The notes: generated by a model not told the origin, from the letters alone. Shown: positions 26,258 to 36,338, counted from the first letter of the stretch. The stretch is 64,000 nucleotides of DNA from Rosistilla ulvae (GCF_007741475.1 NZ_CP036261.1:6015798-6079797); one strand, 5' to 3'. Translations and numbers: made by a program.

Positions 26258-27781
26258 CTACTGGCGTTGCAGGATCGCGATCGACCGATCGGCGTTGGCG
26301 GGGCCCGACTTGGCGAACAGGCGACGTAGGCACGATAGCGCCGGCTCGGGGCCGTTGACCAATTCCTGGCGGATCGAGTCGGTTAACGCTTGCTGCGTCA
26401 GCCGCCCCGATTCGGGCGAACCGTTGCTGGCGATCGCCCCTTGGCTGACCAAGACCAATGCCTCACCGGGCAGCAGTCGCATCGTGTGAACCAACGGTCG
26501 GACATCGGGGTCACAGCCGAGCAGTTCGGTCGGTGAGGCGAGCATTCGGTAACCATATTGGTTGACGATCAGTCCCTGACATTTGCCAGCCGAAGAAAAC
26601 TGCCCTTCCCCCGTCTCCGGATCGACGGTCGCATACAGCAGGCTTGTCGATTGGTCACCAGTCGATGTTTGCCACAGCGTGTCGTTGACTCGGCTGAGCA
26701 CCTGATTCGTCTTGTGCCGGTATCCGGTGTGCGATTGCCAAGCCGAACGGGCGGTCGCGGCGGTTAACGCCGATTCGATGCCGCTGGTTCCCACCGAAGC
26801 GATGGCGATGGCGATCTTGCCGTCGGGCAAAATATCCCAGGCGAACCAATCGCCCCCGACCGCTTCGGCCGCTTCGTTCCAACCGGCCACATCCCAATCT
26901 TTGTCCAAGGGAACCGCAGGAGGCAATTGCCGGTTCTGCCAAGCGCTGGCGGAGCGCATTTCTTCGCGCAAATCAGTCTGTGCCGCTACCGCCGCCCCAA
27001 TGACTTCGCGTTCCAACTCCGCCGCGATCCGGCCGGCAGCGAGAGTTGCCGAGGCCTGTTGCGCTGGGGTGATGTCGCGAGGCTGATCGTCCCACAGCCA
27101 CAGCGTTCCCAACGGCAGATCGCCGCCGCGAATCGCTACGACGATTGCAGCCCCCCGATCCTCGGGACTCTCCCAGTGCGGCATCCGCGGGATATCTTCG
27201 ATCGTAACAACCGGCGAGACCAACGCCTCGAGATCGCCCAACGCGCCACGCAGCGCCCGCGGCGGTTGAGCCAACCGCGACTTGGGCAGCCCAAAGCAGG
27301 AACGCAGTTTCAAATGACTGGTATCGGCATCCAACAAATAGAGGCCCGCGGCGTCACAACCGGTGGCGGCACTCGCCTCTTTCAAAACAGCTTCCAAACG
27401 ATCGGCGATATGCCCGGCCGCGGGGACACAACCGGCGTTGGCATCTTCAACGGCGTGGGTCGCTTCCTGGTTCCTTAGCAAACCTTCGAATTCACGCAAA
27501 CGGTCGGCGATTCGCGACGCGGCCTGTGCAAGCGTTTCCGCTGCACTTTTTGAAACCGCCGGCTGCGCGTCGGCAGAATCAACATCCATCATCGCCTCGG
27601 TGCAGGCGGGCAACAACATCGGCCGGTGCGCCGCGGTGCCAGTGGAACGTTCGATTCGCCAACCCGTCGCATCAACATAAGCTTGCCAAAAAGCGGACAT
27701 CTCGTCGCTTGCAGCAAACTTCCGTGGGGAGGTGTTGTCGTCTGCGTGAATTCGAAGGTAGTCAGGTATTTGCAAGGTCAC
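26258..27781 (-). CDS. GAF domain protein with degenerate SpoIIE/PP2C-like domain
   Basis: 507 residues. N-terminal region, a GAF-like sensor at about 115-265 (GCDAAGLYLLDADTSHLKL), and a C-terminal SpoIIE-type phosphatase-like domain at about 290-505. VGGDWFAW keeps the first metal-binding Asp, but the usual GDVxGHG is SVGTSG, AGH is AGK, and TDG is SQG, so key metal ligands are missing. It is therefore probably not an active phosphatase, or is an unusual one. The GTG at 27781 is the first start; ATG at 27700 is an alternative. No partner anti-sigma genes lie next to it. Confidence 0.75.
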   Translation of the reverse strand: MTLQIPDYLRIHADDNTSPRKFAASDEMSAFWQAYVDATGWRIERSTGTAAHRPMLLPACTEAMMDVDSADAQPAVSKSAAETLAQAASRIADRLREFEGLLRNQEATHAVEDANAGCVPAAGHIADRLEAVLKEASAATGCDAAGLYLLDADTSHLKLRSCFGLPKSRLAQPPRALRGALGDLEALVSPVVTIEDIPRMPHWESPEDRGAAIVVAIRGGDLPLGTLWLWDDQPRDITPAQQASATLAAGRIAAELEREVIGAAVAAQTDLREEMRSASAWQNRQLPPAVPLDKDWDVAGWNEAAEAVGGDWFAWDILPDGKIAIAIASVGTSGIESALTAATARSAWQSHTGYRHKTNQVLSRVNDTLWQTSTGDQSTSLLYATVDPETGEGQFSSAGKCQGLIVNQYGYRMLASPTELLGCDPDVRPLVHTMRLLPGEALVLVSQGAIASNGSPESGRLTQQALTDSIRQELVNGPEPALSCLRRLFAKSGPANADRSIAILQRQ

Positions 27782-28178
27782 GTCGTCGATCCAGGCTCAG
27801 GTGACGCCGCTCTGTCATCATTGACGGCGGCTTGACATTGGGCACCAGCGAGTCCTTGCCGGAAGCTATCCCTCACGCGACTCTGAAGCGATCGCACCGC
27901 AAACAGCAGTGCATTGGATCGATCCGGTCGCATGAAGACTTAACAGTTTTGATTCCCTTCATGGGTCACACTGCTAGCATCGGCAGACCGGAGAAGCTTT
28001 CGTGACCGCAGAAGTCGACGCAGCCGATAAAGTTCACGAACTCGATCGCGCCGCCGTCACAAGCGACACGACCGGACCACCGCGGATGCGGCCATCCCCA
28101 CATCCGCTTCAACCTGTCCCGACGGGCGTCGCGAACGCCCCGAGAAAAATGCCCTGCGAGATCACCTCGACCGCGAGA
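27782..28178. other. Intergenic region, nothing recognised
   Basis: 397 bp between the GAF/SpoIIE-like gene and the end of the LOG gene, both on the minus strand. It should contain the promoter of the former. No ORF longer than a few codons looks real and no hairpin stands out. Confidence 0.5.
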
Positions 28179-29180
28179 TCACTCGTCTTCGTTGATAAAG
28201 TCGATCAGCATTCGCAATCGCCCCATCGCGCGGCGATTGAACAGAAAGACCAACCGCGGCAATTCGGCGATCTCCGCTTCGGAGTGTTCCTCGGGCAGCG
28301 CAGCCATCTGCTCGAAACCGCCTTTGACGACGATATCGGAGAACCGATCGTTGACCGCCGCCAGCTTCGCCGCTCCCAACGGTCGCTGCAACCGCAGCAC
28401 CAGCTTGCCGTTGACATACCGCATGCTGTGATAGACACGATAGAAGCGATCGAGTTCGGCGACCGCTTCGTCGACCGATTCGGTGATCTTGTACAACCGC
28501 AGATCCTCGGGCGAAATCATCCCGCCGTTGAGCAGTTGCGAATCGACGAACTTGCCAAACTCCTTCCAATACGTTCCACCGGGCGCATCCAACAGCACGA
28601 CTGGAATCATTGGGTGCTTCCCCGTTTGCAGCAGGGTCATCACTTCCGCGGTTTCGTCGAGCGTACCAAAGCCGCCGGGCAGGCTGACCACCGCGTGACA
28701 CTCTTTCACAAACATCAACTTGCGAGTGAAAAAGTACTTCATCGTGACCAGCTTGCGATCGCCTTCGATCACCGGGTTGGCACCCTGTTCGAAGGGCAAC
28801 ATGATGTTCAGCCCCATCGAATGCTCGCGTCCCGCGCCGCGGTGCCCCGCCTCCATGATCCCGCTACCCGCACCGGTCACGACCATCCAGTCCTCGGCCG
28901 CCATCCGCCGACCAAACTCCTCGGCCGCTTTAAACGTTGGATGCGACGGAGCGGTCCGAGCCGACCCGAAGACGGTCACTTTGCGATGTCGCCGGTAGGG
29001 GCGAAAAACACTGAACGCATATCGCAATTCGATCAACGTGCGGCTGAGGATCTTCAGATCGCCGCGAGCGGTCCGGTCGCGGACCAGCCGATCGATCGTC
29101 TTCCGCATCACTTCGATCAAGTCGGGGCTGCGCAACCGTGTCTCTTTGTTGCTTCCCGAATCGTCCGGTTTCTCGGTCAT
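28179..29180 (-). CDS. LOG family protein (nucleotide phosphoribohydrolase)
   Basis: 333 residues. Rossmann-fold LOG/lysine decarboxylase-like family with the signature VVSLPGGFGTLDE and the upstream VTVFGSARTAPSHP and VVTGAGSGIMEAG segments. Family members remove the base from nucleotide 5'-monophosphates (cytokinin activation in plants, nucleotide salvage in bacteria). Longer than the ~190-residue plant type, with helical extensions at both ends. ATG at 29180 is chosen; the longer open frame to 29492 overlaps the divergent gene and is not family-like. Confidence 0.85.
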   Translation of the reverse strand: MTEKPDDSGSNKETRLRSPDLIEVMRKTIDRLVRDRTARGDLKILSRTLIELRYAFSVFRPYRRHRKVTVFGSARTAPSHPTFKAAEEFGRRMAAEDWMVVTGAGSGIMEAGHRGAGREHSMGLNIMLPFEQGANPVIEGDRKLVTMKYFFTRKLMFVKECHAVVSLPGGFGTLDETAEVMTLLQTGKHPMIPVVLLDAPGGTYWKEFGKFVDSQLLNGGMISPEDLRLYKITESVDEAVAELDRFYRVYHSMRYVNGKLVLRLQRPLGAAKLAAVNDRFSDIVVKGGFEQMAALPEEHSEAEIAELPRLVFLFNRRAMGRLRMLIDFINEDE

Positions 29181-29284
29181 TCTCGTTCTCTTCAGGGGCG
29201 TGTAGCAGGATATCAAGCCATGCGGGTTGACAATACAATGCAACCAGTCATTCACATCCCCGTTATAGTCAAAGGTTTGAAGCA

Positions 29285-29917
29285 TTGGATATCGCAGTTT
29301 TAGGTACGGGCAACGTCGGTGCAACCCTGGGCCGCCGTCTGGCCGGACTCGGTCACAACATCGTCTTTGGCTCGCGACTGCCACAAAGTGAGCGTGTGCA
29401 ACAGTTGATCGAAGAGAATCCACATGCCCATGCAGCCGAAACGATCGCCGAAGCGGCGCGGCAATGCGACACGATCCTGTTCGCCGCACCATGGACCGCC
29501 GCCCGCGAAACGCTGACCAACGCAGGCGATTTGACCGGCAAGACCTTGATCGATTGCACCAACCCGCTAAACGAAACCTTCGACGGGATCACGCTCGGCC
29601 ACACCGAATCGGCAGCCGAAAAGATCGCGCACTGGGCCGCCGGAGCACACGTCGTCAAAGCCTTCAACACCGCCAGCTTGGCGACGATGGAAAACCCCGA
29701 TTTCGATGGCCAACGCGCCACGATGTTCTACTGTGGCGACGACATCACAGCCAAAGCGACCGCAGGAACGCTGATCGACGAGCTTGGTTTTGAGGCGATC
29801 GATGCGGGCGACCTGCAATCGGCACGCTACTTGGAACCGATGGCGATGCTCTACATCCAACTCGCCATCCATCAGAAGATGGGCAGCCAGTTCGCCCTGA
29901 AAATGCTCCGTCGCTAA
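29285..29917 (+). CDS. NADPH-dependent F420 reductase-like oxidoreductase
   Basis: 210 residues. N-terminal dinucleotide-binding motif AVLGTGNVGATLGRRLAGLGH and VFGSR (NADP-specific loop), then CDTILFAAPW, TLIDCTNP and VVKAFNTASLATMENP, typical of the F420-dependent NADP reductase-like group found in many bacteria that lack F420. Substrate unknown. The start is a TTG at 29285, since the motif begins at residue 3. Divergent from the LOG gene, with 104 bp between. Confidence 0.85.
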   Translation: MDIAVLGTGNVGATLGRRLAGLGHNIVFGSRLPQSERVQQLIEENPHAHAAETIAEAARQCDTILFAAPWTAARETLTNAGDLTGKTLIDCTNPLNETFDGITLGHTESAAEKIAHWAAGAHVVKAFNTASLATMENPDFDGQRATMFYCGDDITAKATAGTLIDELGFEAIDAGDLQSARYLEPMAMLYIQLAIHQKMGSQFALKMLRR

Positions 29918-29996
29918 ACCGCGGCGCCGCCAACCGCGAGGCCGCCGCACCGTCCACAACCGAACCTTCCCTGGGCACCGCATAAAGGACGAACCG

Positions 29997-31010
29997 ATGA
30001 CATTGACGACACGATCGCTACTTTCAAGCCTGCTTGCGGCCTGGTGTTTACTGGCATCCCCAATCGCCGCCGCCGACCTGCAAGTGAAGGAGACCGACGC
30101 GGCGATCGAGATCGCCAGCGACGGCAAGTCGGTGTTGGTCTATAACAAGCAATCGCCGCCGGTCCCCGACGGAATCGATCCGATCTATCACCGCAGCGGA
30201 TTCCTGCATCCTGTCGCTTCGCCGGCCGGAAACGTCGTCACCGCAGCGTTTCCAGCGGACCATCCGCACCAACAGGGAATCTTCAGCGCGTGGGTGAGGA
30301 CCAACTACGACGGACGCGAGATCGACTTCTGGAATCTTGCCGGAGGCGTCGGACGCGTGTCGCATGAACGCGTCGTCAAGACGTTTACCGAAAATGAATC
30401 GGCAGGGTTCGAGGTCGACCTGATTCACCATACGGTCGCCGAACCGAAGGTCGATATACTGCGTGAGCGTTGGCGAATCACGGTCCAACCGACCGACGGA
30501 TCCTACCGCTGCTTCGATCTACAAACGACTCAGCAAGCACTGACCGACAAGCCGTTGACAGTTAAAAAGTATCATTACGGCGGCGTTGCGACGCGCGGCC
30601 CCGCTCGCTGGAGCCTGCCGTCGGGAAAGAAAGCTGCGGCAAAAACGAGCGACGCCGATAACGAAAAGCCGAGCGAACCGATCAGCGAGATCGTCGACGA
30701 GCACGGCCACGACCGGATCGCCGGGAACCATCATCCGACGCGATGGGTGACGCTGTCGGGAACCGAAGAGGGCGAGGTGGTCTGCATCACGATGCTTGGA
30801 CACGCCGATAACTTCCGAGCCCCGCAACCGGCGCGACTCCATCCCAGCATGCCCTACTTCTGCTTTGCACCTTGCGTGACGGGGGAGTTTCAGATCACCA
30901 AAGACCAGCCCTACGAAGCGAGCTTTCGATTCCTGGTCACCGATGGAAAGCCCGATCCGGCGTGGATTGAACAGCAATGGCAAGCATGGTGCGGCGACAA
31001 AGCCGAATAG
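29997..31010 (+). CDS. Secreted PmoA-family protein (DUF6807)
   Basis: 337 residues. Signal peptide LLSSLLAAWCLLASPIAAAD, then a beta-sandwich protein with GFLHPVASPAGNVVTAAFPADHPHQQGIF, a conserved His-rich patch, and repeated acidic/His motifs (NHHPTRWVTLSG; PYFCFAPC). The family is abundant in planctomycetes and often beside sugar dehydrogenases; the name PmoA-like is historical and no methane oxidation is implied. A short low-complexity Lys/Ala insertion sits near 210-225. Convergent with an aldo/keto reductase gene. Confidence 0.8.
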   Translation: MTLTTRSLLSSLLAAWCLLASPIAAADLQVKETDAAIEIASDGKSVLVYNKQSPPVPDGIDPIYHRSGFLHPVASPAGNVVTAAFPADHPHQQGIFSAWVRTNYDGREIDFWNLAGGVGRVSHERVVKTFTENESAGFEVDLIHHTVAEPKVDILRERWRITVQPTDGSYRCFDLQTTQQALTDKPLTVKKYHYGGVATRGPARWSLPSGKKAAAKTSDADNEKPSEPISEIVDEHGHDRIAGNHHPTRWVTLSGTEEGEVVCITMLGHADNFRAPQPARLHPSMPYFCFAPCVTGEFQITKDQPYEASFRFLVTDGKPDPAWIEQQWQAWCGDKAE

Positions 31011-31050
31011 TTCGCAAGAGCAACGAGGTCGATCGCCGCTCGTGCGGCCG

Positions 31051-32091
31051 CTATCCCAAGAACGGGAACGACGGATCGATCACGTGCATCTCCTTTAGAT
31101 GCGACCAGAAGCTTGGTGGCGCCGCGCCGTCGACCGCCGCTACGGTTCGTGCGATGTTGTGCGGACTGGAACTGCTGATCGCGACAGCTTGGATTCCTGG
31201 GACGCTGCGAGCAAACTCCAGGCAGGCGGCTGCCGGCGCGACGTCGAACCGCTGACACGCGGTTTGAAAACGCTGCCGCCAATCGAGCAGCTCGCGATCT
31301 TCGGCCGATTCGCCGGTGACGACACGGTAGTCGTAGAACTTGCCGCCGAGCGCGAAGCCGGCGTTAAAGACCGCGGCGTTTAAGATCCCGACTCCGGCTT
31401 CATCCAACTGTTCGATAAACGCCAGCAACTCCGGCGGATGTTTCATGATCGTCAGCGAGTTGGCCAGCATCACCCAGTCGAGATCGACGCGATCGCAGAC
31501 GTCGCGGATCGAAGTCCAATCCTTGGCTCCCACGCCAACGCCCAAGACCTTCCCGTCGCTGCGCAGCTCACCTAGCGCACGATAGGCTTCTTCGATGTCG
31601 TGCCAACGCTGCTTGCGATCGGCGGGATCAGTCGCCGCAGCGAGATACTCATCGGGATCGTGGACCGAAACCAGACCGGCTTGGTAATCACCAAGCAGTT
31701 CGTTCCCTTGGTGATAGCAGCGGAGGATCCCTTCGTAACTGATCTCCTGCCGCGCGTCGTGCGTCAGCCCAAACCAAGCACCCGGTTCAAACGTAGGCTC
31801 ATCGCCAACCAGCGGCTGGCGAGTCCAAGCAAGCTTGTTGCTGATCACCACGTCGGCGGGATCGATGTTCAGCCGCGACAGCTCGCGACCGATGATCTCC
31901 AACGACATCCCAGCGCCGTACTTGCCGGCGGAGTCGATAAAGACAGGGGCTTCGACGCGGCGAAACCACTCAGCAACGACCTGCTGCTTCGCCTCGTCGG
32001 GGACCTCGGCAAACAGGTTCCCCAAGCTGGTCGAACCGAATACGACCGGCGGAATTCGTAAACCGGTTTTGCCAAACAGCTGTCGTTGCAT
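31051..32091 (-). CDS. Aldo/keto reductase
   Basis: 346 residues, TIM-barrel NADPH-dependent oxidoreductase. N-terminal KTGLRIPPVVFGSTSLG; catalytic set visible as Asp-Ser-Ala-x-Lys-Tyr (IDSAGKYGAG), Lys in ISNKLAW and His in SVHDPDEY. Resembles the sugar (L-fucose/D-threo-aldose) dehydrogenase branch. Transcribed toward the PmoA-like gene, suggesting a shared role in sugar metabolism, which is inference only. It is 21 bp after sdhB on the same strand and could be co-transcribed with sdhCAB. Confidence 0.85.
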   Translation of the reverse strand: MQRQLFGKTGLRIPPVVFGSTSLGNLFAEVPDEAKQQVVAEWFRRVEAPVFIDSAGKYGAGMSLEIIGRELSRLNIDPADVVISNKLAWTRQPLVGDEPTFEPGAWFGLTHDARQEISYEGILRCYHQGNELLGDYQAGLVSVHDPDEYLAAATDPADRKQRWHDIEEAYRALGELRSDGKVLGVGVGAKDWTSIRDVCDRVDLDWVMLANSLTIMKHPPELLAFIEQLDEAGVGILNAAVFNAGFALGGKFYDYRVVTGESAEDRELLDWRQRFQTACQRFDVAPAAACLEFARSVPGIQAVAISSSSPHNIARTVAAVDGAAPPSFWSHLKEMHVIDPSFPFLG

Positions 32092-32112
32092 CGAGCTTTA
32101 CCGATTCAGAAA

Positions 32113-32958
32113 TTACCGGTCGAAGAACTGCTTGATCGCGTGAACCGTCGCTGCGCGACCGGCGCGAGCGATCGAGGTCGTCAACGGAATCTCTTTCGGG
32201 CAGACCGCGACGCAGTTCTGAGCGTTACCGCAAACCTGGATTCCACCTGGCTCGGTCAGCGCTTCCATCCGTTCATCGGCCATCATCTTGCCGACCGGAT
32301 GATCGTTGAACAGCATCACTTGGCTGATCGCATTGGCACCGATAAACGCGTTGTCGTATTCGGCGTTGCAGCGGGCTTGGTAATCTTCTTCCGACTCGCC
32401 AGTGATCCGATCGACTTCGATCTTCTTGTACTGAGGGCAAGCGTCCAAGCAGCAACCACAGCTCATACACTGGCTCAACGGATAAGCCTGCTCTTGCTGT
32501 TCGCGACTCTGCCGTTCGCCCGGTCCCATGTCGTAATACCCATCGACGGGCACCCAGGCTTTGATCTTCTTCAGCCCACGGAACAGACGTGATCGATCGA
32601 CCAACAGATCGCGAAGCACGGGGAACTTGGTCATCGGAGCCAGTTCGATGTGCGACGGTTGGTCAGCCAACAACTTGTCGACCAACGCCGAACAACTCTG
32701 TCGCACGCGGCCGTTGATGACCATCGTGCACGATCCGCACACCTCTTCCAAGCAGCCGCAATCCCAAGCGACGGGAGCAACGTCTTTGCCTTCGACGGTC
32801 TTCGCCTGGGCGGCGACCTTCTGCAGCACGCTGATCACGTTCATCTCGCGCTCGTACTGGATACGATGACGTTCCCAGTAAGGCTTTTTACCGGGTCCCT
32901 CTTGGCGCAAGATCCGGACATCGATCGTATCGGGCATAGATTTTTCAGGTGCAATCAT
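32113..32958 (-). CDS. sdhB: Succinate dehydrogenase iron–sulfur subunit
   Basis: 281 residues. 2Fe-2S cluster ligands in WDCGCLEEVCGSCTMVINGR...C, then CMSCGCCLDACP (4Fe-4S) and C-x-NAQNCVAVCP (3Fe-4S). Subunit of complex II, passing electrons from SdhA to the membrane quinone site. Third gene of sdhC-sdhA-sdhB, read leftward. A downstream ATG (MPDTID) is an alternative start. Confidence 0.95.
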   Translation of the reverse strand: MIAPEKSMPDTIDVRILRQEGPGKKPYWERHRIQYEREMNVISVLQKVAAQAKTVEGKDVAPVAWDCGCLEEVCGSCTMVINGRVRQSCSALVDKLLADQPSHIELAPMTKFPVLRDLLVDRSRLFRGLKKIKAWVPVDGYYDMGPGERQSREQQEQAYPLSQCMSCGCCLDACPQYKKIEVDRITGESEEDYQARCNAEYDNAFIGANAISQVMLFNDHPVGKMMADERMEALTEPGGIQVCGNAQNCVAVCPKEIPLTTSIARAGRAATVHAIKQFFDR

Positions 32959-32997
32959 TGGTATGAAACCGGTAGGCGTGGATCGATTTGATTGTTG

Positions 32998-34971
32998 TTA
33001 GTTGGCTGCGTCTTGAGAGGCTGTCGCGGCGGCGGCTTTCGCCTTGGCAGCCCGTTCGTTCCAGACCTCGCTGATCACTTCAGCACCCTTGAGGCCATAC
33101 AGCCGCGGACGCGGAGGAATCAGCGACGTGTCGACATCTTCGTATGCGATCGACACATCGTTCCCTTCCCAAGTGGCAACGGAACTCTTCAAGAATTTCT
33201 TGTTGTTCTCTTCGAAGCGATCGCACCACGCTTCGGCTTCGCGGCGACGATCGGCATCGTTGTCGCTTGTCAATTCGGGCATCGAGAAGGCTGGCTTGAA
33301 GTGAGCACCGCGGCACTCATCCCGCTGCAACGCACCCTTCAACAACGCCTTGGCCAACGGGAACATGTCCTGAACCGCTTTGGCAAAGATCACGTTTTGG
33401 TTGGTCCAGGTGCCGGTATCCGACAGCGAAACCTTCTGCACGCGTTGATGCAGATCGTCGACCGTCTTGATCGCTTCTTCGAGCTGTTCGTTCTTGCGAA
33501 CCACGGTCGCCGCGCGAGTCAACACGTCGCCCAGTTCTTGATGGATCAAGTAAGGGTTTTCGCCGCCGGCACTCTGGTTCAACAGAGCATCGTGACGTTC
33601 CTGTTGCTTGCGGACCGCAGCTTCCACATCGCTGGTCGTTGCTTCGCTGCGACCTTGGATGAAGTTGGCGATGCCAGGACCGCTGAAGAGGCCCGTGAAG
33701 ATGCAACTGAGCAGCGAGTTGGCACCCAAACGGTTCGCACCGTGGTAGTGGTAATCGCATTCGCCCATCGCGTACAAACCGTTGATGGTCGTCATCTGGT
33801 TGCGAGGGTTGCCCGCTTCCATGCCGCCGTCGGCCGAACGGACGTAATCGGCCCACAAGCCGCCCATGCTGTAGTGAACCGCAGGGAAGATCTTCATCGG
33901 TTCGTCGCGTGGATCGACGCCTTGGAACTTCTCGTAGATCTCCAAGATGCCGCCTAGCTTGCGGTCCAGTTCGGATCGCTCGATATGAGTCAGATCCAAG
34001 TAGACGCACATCCGCCCCGCTTCGACGCTCAATCCGTCGTTGACGCAGACGTCGAAGATCTCGCGGGTCGCGATATCGCGTGGCACCAAGTTGCCGTATT
34101 CGGGATAGCGTTCTTCCAAGAAGTAGTAGCGTTCGTTCTCGGGGATCTGACGAGGCGAGCGAGGATCTTGCGGCTTCTTCGGAACCCACACGCGTCCACC
34201 TTCGCCACGCGCCGATTCGCTCATCAGTCGCAACTTGTCGGCGCCTGGAATCGCGGTCGGGTGAACCTGAATGAACTCCGCGTTGCCGTACTTGGCACCG
34301 GCTTGGAAACAGCGACTGGCCGCACTGCCGTTGCAGAAGACGCTCATCGTGCTGCGGCCGTACAACAAACCGCAACCACCACTAGCGACGACAACTGCCG
34401 ACGCGGGGAAGCCGCGAATTTCCATCGAGACCATGTCTTGAGCGACGACGCCACGGCATTCGCCATTGCTGTCTTGGATCGGCCCCAAGAAGTCCCAGAA
34501 TTCGAACTTGCGAACCAGTCCTTCGCTCTCACGGCGACGCACTTGTTCGTCCAACGCATACAGCAACTGTTGGCCGGTGGTTGCGCCCGAGAAGGCCGTT
34601 CGCTTGTAAAGCGTTCCGCCGAAGCGGCGGCGGTCGATAAAGCCTTCGCCGGTGCGATTGAACGGAACGCCCAAGCGATCCATCAACTCGATCACCTTTG
34701 GCGCCCACAACGTCATCTCTTTGACAGGCGGTTGGTGCTGCAGGAAGTCACCACCGTAGACGGTATCGTCGAAGTGCTTCCATTCGCTGTCGCCCAACTG
34801 ACGCGTCTGGTCGTTACAAGCGTTGATGCCACCCTGGGCACACACGCTGTGCGAACGCTTGACCGGCGTCAGACTGATCAGATCGACCGGAATGCCCAGC
34901 TCTGCCAGCTTCATCGTGGCAGACAGACCGGCCAGGCCACCGCCGATAACTACGACCCGTTGCTGGGACAT
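32998..34971 (-). CDS. sdhA: Succinate dehydrogenase flavoprotein subunit
   Basis: 657 residues. FAD-binding VVVIGGGLAGLSATMKLAE at the N-terminus, the HSVCAQGGINAC flavin-linkage His region, catalytic segment with VHPTAIPGADKL and SARGEGGRVW, the PAVHYSMGGLW loop and GANRLGANSLLSC. Oxidises succinate to fumarate. ATG at 34971 fits the family N-terminus; the TTG at 34983 is less likely. The type matches the B. subtilis-like enzyme with a single five-helix cytochrome subunit. Confidence 0.96.
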   Translation of the reverse strand: MSQQRVVVIGGGLAGLSATMKLAELGIPVDLISLTPVKRSHSVCAQGGINACNDQTRQLGDSEWKHFDDTVYGGDFLQHQPPVKEMTLWAPKVIELMDRLGVPFNRTGEGFIDRRRFGGTLYKRTAFSGATTGQQLLYALDEQVRRRESEGLVRKFEFWDFLGPIQDSNGECRGVVAQDMVSMEIRGFPASAVVVASGGCGLLYGRSTMSVFCNGSAASRCFQAGAKYGNAEFIQVHPTAIPGADKLRLMSESARGEGGRVWVPKKPQDPRSPRQIPENERYYFLEERYPEYGNLVPRDIATREIFDVCVNDGLSVEAGRMCVYLDLTHIERSELDRKLGGILEIYEKFQGVDPRDEPMKIFPAVHYSMGGLWADYVRSADGGMEAGNPRNQMTTINGLYAMGECDYHYHGANRLGANSLLSCIFTGLFSGPGIANFIQGRSEATTSDVEAAVRKQQERHDALLNQSAGGENPYLIHQELGDVLTRAATVVRKNEQLEEAIKTVDDLHQRVQKVSLSDTGTWTNQNVIFAKAVQDMFPLAKALLKGALQRDECRGAHFKPAFSMPELTSDNDADRRREAEAWCDRFEENNKKFLKSSVATWEGNDVSIAYEDVDTSLIPPRPRLYGLKGAEVISEVWNERAAKAKAAAATASQDAAN

Positions 34972-35040
34972 TGATGACTCCAAATGATATAAATCGGTGT
35001 GTGTTTGATGATTCGTTAGGTAGGATGCAACGCGGCGAGA

Positions 35041-35934
35041 CTACTCTGCCGCGGAGGTCTCGGACTCGGCAGTCTTTTCGTCACCAGCGGCGGCTTCGTC
35101 AGCCGTGCTCGCGTCGGCGTCGGTTTCCGCTTCCTCGGACTCAACCGCTTCGGGAGCCGAGCGTTTGTGCGGGTCGTCGAAGACGGCGCCCGATTCCAAG
35201 CCAGCTTCGTACATCCGATCCTCGACGATCCGAGCTTCCTCAGGATCGACAGTCAACGCGCCAACCCAAGCGGTGATCGAGATGATGCCGACCAACAGGC
35301 CGATCCCGCCACACAACATCGATGCACGTTTCTGAGCTGCAGGCGAAACCCACAATCCCCAGGTGATCCCGGCGGTCCACAGACCGTTAGCAAAGTGGTA
35401 GACGCACGAAAGGACACCGACCAGGTAAAAGGCGGGCCAGAAAACGCCGTCCATCGCGTGAGCCAAGCTGGATGCCGCGTTGTAAGGCTTGAACTGAGCC
35501 ATCCCCAGAGGTGTGGCGATGTAGTCCAACCAAGGACCGAAGTGGAACCAACCATGCAGATGGAAGACGTGCATCGTGATGTAGATGAACGCGATGTAGC
35601 CGGTGATGCGCTGGAACCGGTAGCGGCGATTCGCAGTGTATTTGTAGCGATCGGTGTTCGATTCGCCGGTCATTGCGATCCAAATGCCAATGAAGGCGTG
35701 GAACAACAGCGGCAAAAAGATGAAGCCCCATTCGACGACAGGCAGCGCCGGCCCCAGACTGTGGATCTGATTCACCATCCGCTGGAAGGCCCCAGGCCCC
35801 GCCATCAGGCTAGCATTGGTTGTCAGGTGAACGCACATGTAGAGCCCGATCGGCACGACACCCAACAAAGAATGGATGCGGCGAATGGCAAATTCGTGCT
35901 TCAGAAAAAATGAAGGTTCAGTTTGCGTTGACAC
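35041..35934 (-). CDS. sdhC: Succinate dehydrogenase cytochrome b558 subunit
   Basis: 297 residues. Five predicted membrane helices with conserved His residues in HSLLGVVPIGLYMCVH, LLFHAFIG, ITMHVFHLHGWFHF and VYHFANGLW, suited to two b haems. An acidic, Ala/Glu-rich C-terminal tail of about 65 residues is extra compared with typical members. GTG start at 35934 with a G-rich ribosome site upstream. First gene of sdhCAB. Confidence 0.92.
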   Translation of the reverse strand: MSTQTEPSFFLKHEFAIRRIHSLLGVVPIGLYMCVHLTTNASLMAGPGAFQRMVNQIHSLGPALPVVEWGFIFLPLLFHAFIGIWIAMTGESNTDRYKYTANRRYRFQRITGYIAFIYITMHVFHLHGWFHFGPWLDYIATPLGMAQFKPYNAASSLAHAMDGVFWPAFYLVGVLSCVYHFANGLWTAGITWGLWVSPAAQKRASMLCGGIGLLVGIISITAWVGALTVDPEEARIVEDRMYEAGLESGAVFDDPHKRSAPEAVESEEAETDADASTADEAAAGDEKTAESETSAAE

Positions 35935-36338
35935 AGAACATACCTACCCCTCGTCTGAGGGTGCTGATGGTGAGGTAAAGTCTCGGTGGGTCTAACCGAA
36001 AAGTCGCGGTGATGCGTAACTTTTGCGTTAGTTTAAGGTTGCTACGGCGGGCCGCAAGCATAGTTGAGCGATTCCGACCTGGATCGAAAGCCCTATTTTC
36101 GCATATTCTCGGTTTGCAGGAAACCACAAGATTGTGGCTGCGACGAATTGGCAAACTGTGTAAGTTACCAAAGGCACGGTAGCAATTTATCAGTCATAAT
36201 AACCAAGACGACTCGAGTTGCGAGCGCTTCGTCCTCCTTGGCCTCGAATTTGCTCGACACCTTGGATGCCATCGCGCCACCTGACAAATTGGCAGAATCA
36301 TTTCCGCTGCATGTGGCAATATGCCCTAGAGGCCTCTG
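35935..36338. other. Divergent promoter region sdhC / response regulator
   Basis: 404 bp without a gene. It holds a small palindrome CCACAA-GA-TTGTGG at about 36123-36136 and AT-rich stretches at 36170-36200 and 36020-36050 that may be promoters for the two divergent genes. Confidence 0.45.

Noticed and set aside
28002-29303. 433-residue plus-strand ORF
   Set aside because: Antisense of the LOG gene, which carries the PGGFGTLDE signature.
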